Assembly: GCF_003259185.1 (NCBI RefSeq)
Contig: NZ_QGMP01000003.1
Coordinates: forward strand, 150,221 to 214,220
Source: Isoalcanivorax indicus
Lineage (GTDB): Bacteria > Pseudomonadota > Gammaproteobacteria > Pseudomonadales > Alcanivoracaceae
Direction: 5' to 3'
Length of the DNA stretch: 64,000 nucleotides
Of this stretch, positions 53,957 through 63,438 are shown in pieces. Position 1 is the first letter of the stretch; the number at the start of each line of letters is the position of its first letter. Under the pieces are notes generated by a model, which worked only from the letters and a program-made list of their open reading frames with translations, made no database searches and was not told the origin of the DNA. The translations under genes and the position numbers were made by a program.

Positions 53957-54394
53957 ATGAGCCGGCATCGTCGCCCGCAGGGCTTTCAGCGCACCGACCG
54001 CATTGGTGACTATATCCAGCGTGAGCTGGCCGAAGTGATCCGCCGCGAGGTCAAGGACCCGCGGCTGGGTCTGGTCACCGTGCAGCAGGTGCGCGTGGCC
54101 CGCGATCTGTCCTGGGCCGATGTCTATTTCACCCTGCTGGGCCAGGACGCCGAAGACGGCGCCCAGGCCGAAGCCGTGCTCGGCAACGCCGCAGGCTTTC
54201 TGCGCAGCCAACTGGCGAAAGACCTGAACACCCGGACCACGCCACGCCTGCGTTTTCATTACGACAAGCTGCCGGAACAGGCCAGCCGCCTGTCCAGCCT
54301 GATCGACCAGGCCCGCGCCGAAGACCGCGACCTGATCCAGGACCCGGCCGACGACCAGAACGATAACGACAGCGACGCCGATCCGCAGCGCTGA
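53957..54394 (+). CDS. rbfA: 30S ribosome-binding factor RbfA
   Basis: 145 residues. KH-like fold with RTDRIGDYIQRELAEVIRREVKDPRLGLVTVQQVRVARDLSWADVYF; acidic Asp/Asn-rich tail. Cold-shock associated 30S maturation factor. Follows infB by 13 bases. Confidence 0.95.
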   Translation: MSRHRRPQGFQRTDRIGDYIQRELAEVIRREVKDPRLGLVTVQQVRVARDLSWADVYFTLLGQDAEDGAQAEAVLGNAAGFLRSQLAKDLNTRTTPRLRFHYDKLPEQASRLSSLIDQARAEDRDLIQDPADDQNDNDSDADPQR

Positions 54395-54434
54395 TTCAGG
54401 TACGCCAGCCCGCACACGATAAGGAGCCCCGCCC

Positions 54435-55355
54435 GTGGCCAGAAAACGCCGTGGACGCGACATCAATGGCATTCTGCTGCTGGACAAGCCCCCCGGCGTG
54501 ACCAGCAACGGCGCCCTGCAAGTGGTCAAGCGCCTGTTTGCCGCCGCCAAGGCTGGCCACACCGGCAGCCTGGACCCGCTGGCCACCGGCATGTTGCCCA
54601 TCTGCTTCGGTGAAGCCACCAAGTTCAGCCAGTACCTGCTGGACGCCGACAAGTCCTACCGCGTGACCGCCCGCCTGGGCGTGACCACCGACACCGGCGA
54701 CGCCGATGGCGAAGTGCGCGACACCCGCCCGGTGACCGCCGACGCCGCCACCGTGGAACGCACCCTGATGACCTTCCTGGGCGACATCGAACAGATTCCG
54801 TCCATGTATTCCGCCATCAAGCACCAGGGCCAGCCCCTTTACAAGCTGGCCCGCCAGGGCATCGAGGTGGAGCGCCAGCCGCGCCAGGTGACCATTCACC
54901 GCCTTGAGGTGCTGGGCCAGGACGGCGACGACCTGCATTTCGAAGTGGACTGCACCAAAGGCACCTACGTGCGCAGCCTGGTGGAAGACCTGGGCGAGGC
55001 CCTGGGCTGCGGCGCCCACGTGACCCTGCTGCGGCGCCTGTCCGCCGGGCCTTATCCCACCGACGGCATGCTGACCCTGGACGAACTGGGCAGCCTGAAG
55101 GAAGAGGGCGGCTTCGAGGCCCTCGACGCCCGCCTGCTGCCGGTAGAAACCGCCGTGGCTGACTGGCCCCAGGTGAAGCTGGGCCGCGACGCGGCCTTCT
55201 ACCTGTGCCAGGGCCAGCCCGTGATGGCCGCCGACCGCCCCCGCGACGGCATGGTGACCCTGTATAACGCCGAATCCGGTGCATTTCTGGGTGTCGGAGA
55301 GGTACAGGAAGATGGTATGATCGCCCCTCGCCGACTGGTCGCCCAGACGGCATAA
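54435..55355 (+). CDS. truB: tRNA pseudouridine(55) synthase TruB
   Basis: 306 residues. GILLLDKPPGVTSNGALQ, HTGSLDPLATGMLPICFG with the catalytic Asp, and KSYRVTARLG. Makes pseudouridine 55 in all tRNAs. GTG start at 54435 with AAGGAG ten bases upstream. A C-terminal PUA-like domain closes the protein. Confidence 0.95.
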   Translation: MARKRRGRDINGILLLDKPPGVTSNGALQVVKRLFAAAKAGHTGSLDPLATGMLPICFGEATKFSQYLLDADKSYRVTARLGVTTDTGDADGEVRDTRPVTADAATVERTLMTFLGDIEQIPSMYSAIKHQGQPLYKLARQGIEVERQPRQVTIHRLEVLGQDGDDLHFEVDCTKGTYVRSLVEDLGEALGCGAHVTLLRRLSAGPYPTDGMLTLDELGSLKEEGGFEALDARLLPVETAVADWPQVKLGRDAAFYLCQGQPVMAADRPRDGMVTLYNAESGAFLGVGEVQEDGMIAPRRLVAQTA

Positions 55356-55421
55356 CCCGGCGGCAGCTATAAATATGCATGGCTGACCGCGACTCGATAT
55401 TGCGCATATTTGGAGAGAGAC

Positions 55422-55691
55422 ATGTCACTGACTGCTGAGCAGAAAGCCCAGATCCTGAAAGAGTATGGCCAGAAAGACGGCGATACCGGCTCCCCTGAAG
55501 TCCAGGTTGCCCTGCTGACCGCCAACATCAACGGCCTGCAGGACCACTTCAAGAGCCACAAGAAAGATCACCATGGCCGCCGCGGCCTGATCCGCATGGT
55601 AAACCAGCGCCGCAAGCTGCTGGACTACCTGGCGAAGAAGGATCTGACGCGCTACGCGCAACTGATCGAGCGCCTGGGCCTGCGTCGCTAA
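55422..55691 (+). CDS. rpsO: 30S ribosomal protein S15
   Basis: 89 residues: [39 protein letters not shown] is the S15 signature and binds 16S rRNA. ATG at 55422 has GGAGAG upstream. Ends in ...ERLGLRR as in other bacteria. Confidence 0.98.
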   Translation: MSLTAEQKAQILKEYGQKDGDTGSPEVQVALLTANINGLQDHFKSHKKDHHGRRGLIRMVNQRRKLLDYLAKKDLTRYAQLIERLGLRR

Positions 55692-55723
55692 GACCGGACC
55701 CACGCCACGATGGTGTTCTCGAC

Positions 55724-55748
55724 AAAAGCTCGGTAGCCCCGGGCTTTT
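55724..55748 (+). terminator. rpsO terminator
   Basis: A 10-bp stem (AAAAGCTCGG / CCGGGCTTTT, one G-U pair) with a five-base loop, 33 bases after rpsO. Confidence 0.75.
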
Positions 55749-55800
55749 GTTGTTTATACGGGGTGCTGGCGCTGGTTGTTGGAAGCTGTTGAACGTTGTT

Positions 55801-55824
55801 GAGAAGAGACGAGAGAAGAGACGA
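55801..55824 (+). repeat. Tandem 12-base repeat in the pnp leader
   Basis: GAGAAGAGACGA occurs twice in tandem and is followed by GAGAT directly before the pnp ATG. The purine-rich run includes the ribosome site. Confidence 0.7.
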
Positions 55825-55829
55825 GAGAT

Positions 55830-57923
55830 ATGTTTAAAACTGTACGCAAGGAATTCCAGTATGGCCGTGACACGGTCGTGCTTGAGACGGGCCGCCTGGC
55901 TCGCCAGGCTACCGGCGCTGTCATGGTCACCATCGGCGACACCGCTGTGCTGGTCACCGTGGTGGGCAAGAAAGAAGCTGACCCGAGCAAAGGCTTCTTC
56001 CCCCTGACCGTCAACTATCAGGAAAAGACCTACGCCGCAGGCCGCATTCCCGGTGGCTTCTTCAAGCGCGAAGGCCGCCCCTCTGAAAAAGAGACCCTGA
56101 CCTGCCGCCTGATCGATCGCCCGATCCGCCCGCTGTTCCCGAAAGGCTTCATGAACGAAGTCCAGGTGATCGCGACCGTCATGTCCACCGACAAGGACGC
56201 TGATCCGGATATCGCCGCCATGCTCGGCACCTCTGCCGCCCTGGCCATTTCCGGCATCCCCTTCGCAGGCCCGATTGGCGCCGCGCGCGTTGGCTTCCGC
56301 AACGGCATGTACGAACTGAACCCGCGCTACTCCGAACTGAAAGAGTCCGAGCTGGACCTGGTCGTCGCCGGCACCGAAGCCGCCGTCCTGATGGTGGAAT
56401 CCGAAGCCAAAGAACTGACCGAAGACCAGATGCTCGGCGGCGTCCTGTTCGGCCACATGGAAATGCAGACGGCGATCAAGGCGATCAATGAATTCGCCGC
56501 CGAAGTCGGCACCCCCAAGTGGGAGTGGACCCCGGCCCAGACCAACGAAGCCCTGTATGCCCAGATCAAGGAGCGCTTCAGCGCCCCCCTGGCCGAGGCC
56601 TACACCATCACCGACAAGATGGCCCGCTACACCCGCGTGGGTGAGCTGAAAGCCGAAGCCGTGGAAGCCTTCGCCACCGGCGAAGAAGGCGCCCCCGAGA
56701 AAGGCGAAATCAGCAGCCTGTTCGGCAAGCTGGAAAAAGCCATCGTGCGCGAAGCCATTGTGTCCGGCAAACCGCGTATCGACGGCCGCGACCAGAGCAC
56801 CGTGCGCGCCATCGACGTGGCCGTAAAAGCCCTGCCGAAAGCCCACGGCTCCGCCATCTTTACCCGTGGCGAAACCCAGGCCATCGTGGTCGCCACCCTG
56901 GGCGGCATGCGCGACGCCCAGTTGATCGACGCCCTGGAAGGTTCACGCCAGGACCGCTTCATGCTGCACTACAACTTCCCCCCGTACTGCGTGGGCGAAA
57001 CCGGCATGGTCGGCTCCCCCAAGCGTCGTGAAATCGGCCACGGCCGCCTGGCCCGCCGCGGCGTGCAAGCCGTGCTGCCCAGCGAGACCGACTTCCCCTA
57101 CGCCATCCGCGTGGTGTCGGAAATCACCGAGTCCAACGGCTCCTCCTCCATGGCCTCTGTGTGCGGCACCTCCCTCGCCCTGATGGACGCTGGTGTGCCG
57201 ATCAAGGCCCCGGTGGCCGGTATCGCCATGGGCCTGGTGAAGGAAGAAGACGGCCGCTTCGCCGTGCTGTCTGACATCCTGGGTGACGAAGATCACCTCG
57301 GCGACATGGACTTCAAGGTAGCCGGTACCGAGAAAGGCGTGACCGCCCTGCAGATGGACATCAAGATCCAGGGCATCACCGAAGAGATCATGGAAACCGC
57401 CCTGAACCAGGCACGCGATGGCCGCCTGCACATTCTGGGTGAAATGAACAAGGTGATCAGCCAGTCGCGCACCGAGCTGTCCGCGAATGCACCGACCCTG
57501 CTGACCATCAAGATCAACCCGGACAAGATCCGCGACGTGATCGGTAAAGGCGGCGCCACCATTCGCGCCCTGTGCGAAGAGTTCAACGCCAATATCGATA
57601 TCGAAGACGACGGCTCCGTGAAGGTGTACGCCGAAACCCGCGACCTGGCCGCCGCTGCTGTGGCCAAGATCGAAGGCCTGACGGCGGAGCCGGAAGTGGG
57701 CGAGATCTACCAGGGAAAAGTGACCCGCACCGTGGACTTCGGCGCCTTCGTCGAAATCTTCCCGGGCACCGAAGGTCTGCTGCACATTTCCCAGATCGCC
57801 CAGGAGCGTGTGGAGAAAGTCACCGATTACGTCAAGGAAGGCGACGTGATCAAGGTGAAGGTGCTGGACGTGGATCAGCGTGGCCGCATCAAGCTGTCCA
57901 TGAAAGAGGCCGCTGAAGCGTAA
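55830..57923 (+). CDS. pnp: Polyribonucleotide nucleotidyltransferase (PNPase)
   Basis: 697 residues. Two RNase PH domains with an all-alpha linker, then KH ([20 protein letters not shown], about 555-615) and S1 ([34 protein letters not shown], about 622-690). Phosphorolytic 3'-5' RNA decay enzyme of the degradosome. Last gene of the conserved block; strong terminator follows. Confidence 0.97.
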   Translation: MFKTVRKEFQYGRDTVVLETGRLARQATGAVMVTIGDTAVLVTVVGKKEADPSKGFFPLTVNYQEKTYAAGRIPGGFFKREGRPSEKETLTCRLIDRPIRPLFPKGFMNEVQVIATVMSTDKDADPDIAAMLGTSAALAISGIPFAGPIGAARVGFRNGMYELNPRYSELKESELDLVVAGTEAAVLMVESEAKELTEDQMLGGVLFGHMEMQTAIKAINEFAAEVGTPKWEWTPAQTNEALYAQIKERFSAPLAEAYTITDKMARYTRVGELKAEAVEAFATGEEGAPEKGEISSLFGKLEKAIVREAIVSGKPRIDGRDQSTVRAIDVAVKALPKAHGSAIFTRGETQAIVVATLGGMRDAQLIDALEGSRQDRFMLHYNFPPYCVGETGMVGSPKRREIGHGRLARRGVQAVLPSETDFPYAIRVVSEITESNGSSSMASVCGTSLALMDAGVPIKAPVAGIAMGLVKEEDGRFAVLSDILGDEDHLGDMDFKVAGTEKGVTALQMDIKIQGITEEIMETALNQARDGRLHILGEMNKVISQSRTELSANAPTLLTIKINPDKIRDVIGKGGATIRALCEEFNANIDIEDDGSVKVYAETRDLAAAAVAKIEGLTAEPEVGEIYQGKVTRTVDFGAFVEIFPGTEGLLHISQIAQERVEKVTDYVKEGDVIKVKVLDVDQRGRIKLSMKEAAEA

Positions 57924-57950
57924 GTAAGCGCTTCTTCAGCCCCAAGCGAG

Positions 57951-57973
57951 AACGCCACCTTCGGGTGGCGTTT
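57951..57973 (+). terminator. pnp terminator
   Basis: A 9-bp perfect stem (AACGCCACC / GGTGGCGTT) with a TTCG tetraloop and T-run. Beyond it the sequence leaves the conserved gene order. Confidence 0.9.
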
Positions 57974-58162
57974 TTGTTTGTGTGCTTGCCATCACATTTC
58001 CGGCGAGGCAGTATCAGTGCAGGGTTACTGGCATGCCGGACAAGCGCCCAATAGAGGCGCCGCCCGCTACGCTATCAAAATGCTGAAAAAATCATGATGC
58101 TCGCCACTGCATGGGATGATGCGTGGGATGTCGGGTAGGGCGGTAGCGTGCGTGAGGTTTAG

Positions 58163-58519
58163 GGTGTGTATTGGGCGGGCGATTTCACTTGCATCAAGAC
58201 CAGTAAGGGATCGCCTTGCTAGACAGTGGTAGTCGATCTGATCAGTCGCCGACTTGTGAGCTGGTAGCCGAGCTAAAAGCTCCCCTGTGAACTGACCAAG
58301 AGCGCGCTGCGCATGGTGTTGCTGCGCGGAAGGCTGTCACCTGATTGTTTCTTCCATTTTGATCAAGATATCAAGTACGCCGCGCATGGTTACAGATGTG
58401 CTCAACACAGCGGGTGGGGGGCGCAGCATGAGCTGGAAGGGCAATCCACTCAATGTGCGATAGTGGAAGCCTTGTTTCATACGATGAAGGTGGAGCTTTG
58501 CCCACCAGAAAAATTTTGA
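58163..58519 (+). pseudogene. Decayed IS3-type transposase (OrfB catalytic core)
   Basis: One frame reads through three in-frame stops but keeps the order of an IS3 OrfB rve domain: WAGDFTCIKT (for the usual WAGDITYIKT), VVVDLISRRLVSW (VVDLFSRRVVGW), LRMVLLRGRLSPDCFFHFDQDIKYAAH (HSDRGSQYASH) and IVEALFHTMKVEL (ESFFHTLKVEL). The three acidic DDE positions are still recognisable. The N-terminal part is lost, and no clear inverted repeats were found. The 240 bases between the pnp terminator and this remnant hold nothing I recognise. Confidence 0.75.
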
Positions 58520-58639
58520 GAGTACCCCCTAAGAGTGCCCCCTAGTAGTAGCGAGAATCGTGGAGCTTGTCGAGCTTTATCGTCGCGATAGACTCCCTCC
58601 AGGGATTGGGCATCAGAGCCCGAAGTATCCACGAATGGG

Positions 58640-59422
58640 GTGGCAGACATCCACCTGGCACTGGAGCCACTTCGTGTGCCGCTGCGAGATTTCTTCTGTG
58701 GAACTGACGATATCGATGGTGAATCAATGATTTTTGATGATGAGTTCATTAAGGCTGCTGAGGACAATCCAATTCAGGGGATTGTCGACGTGGCTAATGA
58801 AGCTATTGAATATATAGAGCGAACACCGCCAGATGATGGCTGGGAGAAGCACCACTTACAAATCCTTATTGAAGCGTCGGCGCTTATTGAGGCACTGATA
58901 GAAGCCAAAGGGCTTCTTTCACATTTCCAGATCAAGGAGCAGTCTGGCGACATCCAGGCCAACTCCGCTAGCCTTTTCGAATTCATCCATAATGTGAAAT
59001 ATGAGTTTGAGGGGCACGCAACACAGATAAAGATCGACTCTTTCAAGAGCAAATATAAAGTTGCGCTGAATGCGACTTTCTGCTTCGAGTTCAGCCAGGG
59101 AGACTTGGATAGAATCCAGTCGCTAGTTGACGAGCTTAGAAAAGAAATATCAGCTAACCAAATTTTAGAAGAGGAGCATAAGCAGCGCTTGCTTAAACGC
59201 TTAGAGAGGCTCCAGTCTGAACTGCATAAGAAGGTATCAGACCTGGACAGATTTTGGGGCATGATTGGGGATGCGGGGGTCGTTCTGCGCAAGCTTGGAG
59301 AGGATGCGAAACCAATTGTCGATCGGGTCAAAGAGATTACAGAGATAGTCTGGAGGACACAGGCAAGAACTGAAGAATTGCCTAGTGATTCACAGAATCC
59401 ATTAATCACAGATGAAAGTTAG
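58640..59422 (+). CDS. Hypothetical coiled-coil protein upstream of the STAND ATPase
   Basis: 260 residues from a GTG at 58640; ATG at 58727 (MIFDDEFIKAAEDNP) is a reasonable alternative and neither ribosome site is good. Mostly helical: residues about 40-110 contain IVDVANEAIEYIE and ASALIEALIEAKGLL. A strongly charged heptad-like segment spans about 150-205 (DRIQSLVDELRKEIS, HKQRLLKRLERLQSELHKK). The C-terminal region has FWGMIGDAGVVLRKLGEDAKPIVDRVKEI. No signal peptide or TM helix. AT-rich compared with the core genes. It lies 67 bases before the 870-residue ATPase, in the same direction, so they probably form a pair. Family not recognised. Confidence 0.7.
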   Translation: MADIHLALEPLRVPLRDFFCGTDDIDGESMIFDDEFIKAAEDNPIQGIVDVANEAIEYIERTPPDDGWEKHHLQILIEASALIEALIEAKGLLSHFQIKEQSGDIQANSASLFEFIHNVKYEFEGHATQIKIDSFKSKYKVALNATFCFEFSQGDLDRIQSLVDELRKEISANQILEEEHKQRLLKRLERLQSELHKKVSDLDRFWGMIGDAGVVLRKLGEDAKPIVDRVKEITEIVWRTQARTEELPSDSQNPLITDES

Positions 59423-59489
59423 TCAAGTGGATATGTGTCTTCGCCCTAGAGGCTTTGAGCATAACTTTATAGTTTTAGGAGATTGCTGA

Positions 59490-62102
59490 ATGAGTGCGGG
59501 ACCACTAAGAGAAAAGATTCGCTCCCGTGTCGCCTTTGATATGGATGAGGGCGATATAGCTTACTACTACGCCTTGCTGTTTGAAATAGAATACATAACA
59601 AAAATAGTGGTTTCAGGTGTCATGTCCTGTCTAGGCGACGATGCAGACCGTAACCGCTATTCTCTCGAATATGCTCTAGTTCGTGCAAATGGTATTGGCG
59701 AGTGGGTTGGTGTACTGCAATCCACATTGACAGGGCCTTCGGCACAATTTTTTCGTCCTCAAACCCTGCATGTTACACGTGACCTTACAGAGCGTGTACA
59801 GGAAGGAGATTGGCGATTCTCTGTGGTGAAGAGAATTTCAACTATTGCAGAGAGGTTGGGTTTACCCGCAAAAATTGGCAACAAGGTTGCGCTGAGACAA
59901 TTCTTCGAATTCTTTGTGGCGGTTCGGAATCGAACTAGGGGGCACGGAGCAATTACGACCGAGACATGTAATGAAATATGCCCAATTCTAAATGAAGTAA
60001 TAATTTTGCTTTGGGATAATTGCGAAATATTCAAGTGTGACTGGGTGCACTTGTATCAAAATCTTACTGGAAAATACCGCGTATCCCCCATGATGGGTGA
60101 GGGGCTGCAATTTGAGCATCTGAAGAGGTCGAAAGATATCCTTCTTCCAGGCGGTGTATATATATATATCGACGGATTTCATTGCGTGCCGCTTGTTTTT
60201 AGTGGTCCTGGGGTTGAAGATATATTTTTGCCAAATGGAAATTTTAAGTCTGATGAGTTTGAAGTTTTGTCGCTAATAACGGATGAGGTTTCGCGGAAAT
60301 CCGGATCTGCTTGGTCAAGCCCGCCTGGGCGGTTGCCTGCTAGTCATACAGAGGGAAATGAAAAGCTTGACCAACTTGGAAATACTTTTACCAATTTGCC
60401 TGATCTAGCGCGAGGCCATATTAAACGTGAAGAGCTCGAGAAATTATTACGGGAGCAATTGCTAAAGCTAGAAAGGCATCCAATTATTACCCTGACTGGG
60501 CCGGGGGGGATAGGAAAAACCACATTGACGCTGGTTGTTGTTGAGTCTCTCGCGAAATCTGAAGAGTGTCCATATGACGTAGTGCTTTGGATGAGTTCTC
60601 GTGATGTTGATCTTCTTGACAATGGACCAAAGCCTGTCAGGCCGAAAGTCGTGACAAAAGAATCTATTTCAAGATCTATAGTAGAGTTGATGGAGCCTCC
60701 AGAGTATCGCCAGAAGGGGTTTGAGCCGCAAAAATTTTTCGAGCGATGTCTCGCTGAAGGCGCAGCAGGAAAGACTCTTTTTATTCTTGATAATTTTGAA
60801 ACCGTTGAGGATCCAGTTGAAATTTTTCGATGGGTTGATACGCATTTAAGGCACCCAAACAAAGTGCTAATTACTACCCGATTTAGGGAATTTCATGGCG
60901 ATTTCCCAATTGAGATAACCGGGATGAGCGACTCAGAGGCAAGACAGTTAGTGGTGCAGGAGGCAAGACGTCTGGGGATATCAGACATAGTCAGTGATGC
61001 TTATACCCAGAAGCTTATTGATGAATCGGACGGGCATCCCTATGTAATAAAGATTTTGCTTGGGCAAGTTGCTAAGGAAGGGCGCGCGGTAACGCCAGAG
61101 CGAATTATTGCGGGCGCCGACCAATTGCTGCTCGCATTATTTGAAAGAACGTATGCCGGGCTGAGCCCATCCGGGCAAAGAATATTTCTCCTTCTTTCTA
61201 GTTGGCGAGCATTCGTTCCATCTATTGCTGTGGAAGCGGTAGCCTTGCGGCCTGACAACGAACGATTCAATGTCTCGGGTGCGATTGATGAGCTTCGAAG
61301 ATATTCGCTAGTTGAGGAAGTCGTGAATAAGGAGGAAGAGCAAGCATTCATCGGTGTGCCTTTGGCGGCCGCAAGCTTTGGTCGTCGAAAGTTAGAGGTA
61401 AGCCCATTCAAAGTCGCCGTGGAGCTTGATCGAAAGCTGTTGATGGAGTTCGGTGCTGGAAGTCGTGACTCTTCGCGACATGGGGTGATGCCCAGAATTG
61501 ACAGGCTGGTTGCTGCGGCGGCTTCGCGGGCGAGCGAAGACCCCGGGGCACTTGAATCTTTCTTGCCAGTTTTAGAATACCTTGGGACAAGGGTCCCTAA
61601 GGCATTTTTGAGGGTCGCGACCCTTCTGTCGGAGCAGAAAAATCCAGATAATAGCCGTGTGAAGAGTTACATTCGACGCTATCTCGAGAGTTCTGAAGCG
61701 GCAGAGAAGGAGTATGCTTGGTATTGGCTGGCAGATATTTGTCATGCGGATGACGACCCAGTAGGCGAAGTTCATGCTCTTAGCGAAGTGGCCATGCTTC
61801 CTATGGCTACTCCTGAGACATTCGGCGTAGTTGCTAATCGAATAAATAACAATCTCAAAGAATTGAAAGGGCGTGGCGTCGAGAAATCTTGGTCGAATGA
61901 AGTCCAGCAACTTATCGAACGAGTTGCAGAGGAAATGAGACGTCATATTTTTGATCTCGATGCCACCAACTGCTCCAAGTTGGCTTGGCTCTATCTGAAT
62001 ATAGGAAATCAGGATCTAGCCTACGATATAGCAAAGCAAGGTCTATCTAAGGACTTGGGCGACGAGCATTGTGTCCGGCTCATTGAACGTCTGGAAAGAT
62101 GA
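59490..62102 (+). CDS. STAND-type NTPase (NB-ARC-like) with HEPN-like N-terminal motif, candidate defence protein
   Basis: 870 residues. The N-terminal helical domain (about 1-190) ends in VRNRTRGHGA, giving R146-N-x4-H152, compatible with the Rx4-6H active site of HEPN ribonucleases. Residues about 190-300 are a separate segment of unknown fold. The NB-ARC ATPase (about 305-560) has Walker A GPGGIGKTT at 337-345, LFILDNFE with D434, VLITTR with R464 and a following GxP-like winged-helix region. Residues about 560-870 are helical, TPR-like repeats. This effector-switch-sensor order is that of bacterial STAND immune proteins. ATG at 59490 follows AGGAG. AT-rich, in an island with IS remnants. 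Substrate, trigger and effector activity are inferred, not shown. Confidence 0.85.
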   Translation: MSAGPLREKIRSRVAFDMDEGDIAYYYALLFEIEYITKIVVSGVMSCLGDDADRNRYSLEYALVRANGIGEWVGVLQSTLTGPSAQFFRPQTLHVTRDLTERVQEGDWRFSVVKRISTIAERLGLPAKIGNKVALRQFFEFFVAVRNRTRGHGAITTETCNEICPILNEVIILLWDNCEIFKCDWVHLYQNLTGKYRVSPMMGEGLQFEHLKRSKDILLPGGVYIYIDGFHCVPLVFSGPGVEDIFLPNGNFKSDEFEVLSLITDEVSRKSGSAWSSPPGRLPASHTEGNEKLDQLGNTFTNLPDLARGHIKREELEKLLREQLLKLERHPIITLTGPGGIGKTTLTLVVVESLAKSEECPYDVVLWMSSRDVDLLDNGPKPVRPKVVTKESISRSIVELMEPPEYRQKGFEPQKFFERCLAEGAAGKTLFILDNFETVEDPVEIFRWVDTHLRHPNKVLITTRFREFHGDFPIEITGMSDSEARQLVVQEARRLGISDIVSDAYTQKLIDESDGHPYVIKILLGQVAKEGRAVTPERIIAGADQLLLALFERTYAGLSPSGQRIFLLLSSWRAFVPSIAVEAVALRPDNERFNVSGAIDELRRYSLVEEVVNKEEEQAFIGVPLAAASFGRRKLEVSPFKVAVELDRKLLMEFGAGSRDSSRHGVMPRIDRLVAAAASRASEDPGALESFLPVLEYLGTRVPKAFLRVATLLSEQKNPDNSRVKSYIRRYLESSEAAEKEYAWYWLADICHADDDPVGEVHALSEVAMLPMATPETFGVVANRINNNLKELKGRGVEKSWSNEVQQLIERVAEEMRRHIFDLDATNCSKLAWLYLNIGNQDLAYDIAKQGLSKDLGDEHCVRLIERLER

Positions 62103-62718
62103 TGCCCAATATGGCTAACCGATGCGGCAGTTTTTCGTGACAGCTTTTGTTTACTCTATGGCGCTTTCGCTTTCAAGCACTTTCTTTGGATGGGTGCTAT
62201 TTCCCGCCGCGGAAATCTATGGGAGAAGGTCCCTCATCTCCCACTAAAGTTTTCCCTTTGGGGAATTAGAGGCCAATCTCTGGAGTCAGGTCTCCCAATT
62301 TCCACTCAAAATTTTCCTTTGGTAAATGGGAAGCCTAGCCCCAATGACTTTGCTCTGCCGATCCGTCGCCGACGATCGCTTGGATAGATAAGCGCACAGG
62401 CGGTACGGTGCAGAATATCAAGCAAGAATGGGCTTAATTGGGTTTGGAAACAATAAACAGACCAAAATGGCATCAGGCCAAGGTTGTTTGATAACTTATG
62501 GCTATATGTCGATGTGAGATCCGGTGATAGAGGAAAATACGCGCGGATGTGCGCCTAAATGAGTGCCCACTTTTAATAGGTGAGATCAGCCCATCGAGGC
62601 GCCGCGGCGGAAGTTAATATCATGAATTCGTGAGTGTCCCCGATTGTGCTGGGCATCGGGTAGGTGGGTTCGCCGGACGCATATGTTCAATTTACCAATT
62701 GGCAGATGAGGGGAATCA
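62103..62718. other. Gene-poor stretch with an imperfect direct repeat
   Basis: No convincing gene. A 65-codon frame at 62190 has no ribosome site and a biased composition. Two related segments of about 38 bases (62233-62271 and 62293-62330) share the pattern TCCCACTAAAGTTTTCCCTTTGG versus TTCCACTCAAAATTTTCCTTTGG and each can fold back weakly. They could be remnants of a duplication or a small RNA. Confidence 0.4.
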
Positions 62719-63438
62719 ATGATAATTCGTATAACACTGGCAATACTGCTAGGGGCGATCCTTGTTGCATGTGAGAAGAATGAGGAATTTCGAACAGATG
62801 AAATTTCTGCATTAGGGGTGTCTACTGCAGTTTTAGACTCTTCGGAGGGTGGGGGGTACGAGCTTGCGCAAGTGATCGTATGGGCGATGGGGCCTGGGAA
62901 GCCAACTGAGACCCTATCTGGAGATGCTCAGGACTACAATCGCTTCAAGGGTGTGGTTAAAGATATAGAAAGATCGACGGCCCAGGGGGCTGAATACGAA
63001 GGAACAATACTCCTTTTGGCCGACGGAGAAAGGACTGTTGCAGAAAACATTCAAGACGAATACAGCTGGGAGGTCTTTATTAGAGGTCCTCGAATTGGCG
63101 CGTCTTCGATTGAATTCCAGAGTGCTAGAAGCGTTTCCCCCAGTCTTGACCTAGGTCCGAGATATCTGCGCCGTCACGGCCTGGACTTGACGGCATTGTC
63201 TTGCTTCAGTGCGGGAAATTCATCCGCCAATGCTGAGGCTCTTTACTTGGTTCGAGCCGATAGGATGAATCCTGCTCTGCTCCTTATTAGCATTAGTACA
63301 GGATCTGCGGGCACTTCCTATTCTTATAAATTGCATTTTACAGGCATTGAATGGGGTGATATCCCTGGAGCAGCTAGAGCAAACTACAGAGGAGACTACC
63401 AGCCATTCGGACACTGTCCCTATCCGGAATTGCAATGA
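62719..63438 (+). CDS. Hypothetical lipoprotein
   Basis: 239 residues. Signal peptide with lipobox L-V-A-C18, then a charged EKNEEFRTDE start of the mature protein. The rest is beta-rich without recognised motifs (YELAQVIVWAMGPG; two late cysteines at LSCFSAG and HCPYPELQ could form a disulfide). ATG follows GAGGGG. AT-rich island gene; nothing links it functionally to the STAND pair. Family not recognised. Confidence 0.65.
   Translation: MIIRITLAILLGAILVACEKNEEFRTDEISALGVSTAVLDSSEGGGYELAQVIVWAMGPGKPTETLSGDAQDYNRFKGVVKDIERSTAQGAEYEGTILLLADGERTVAENIQDEYSWEVFIRGPRIGASSIEFQSARSVSPSLDLGPRYLRRHGLDLTALSCFSAGNSSANAEALYLVRADRMNPALLLISISTGSAGTSYSYKLHFTGIEWGDIPGAARANYRGDYQPFGHCPYPELQ

Noticed and set aside
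62190..62387. 65-codon frame in the island gap
   Set aside because: No ribosome site, repeat-derived composition and no motif.
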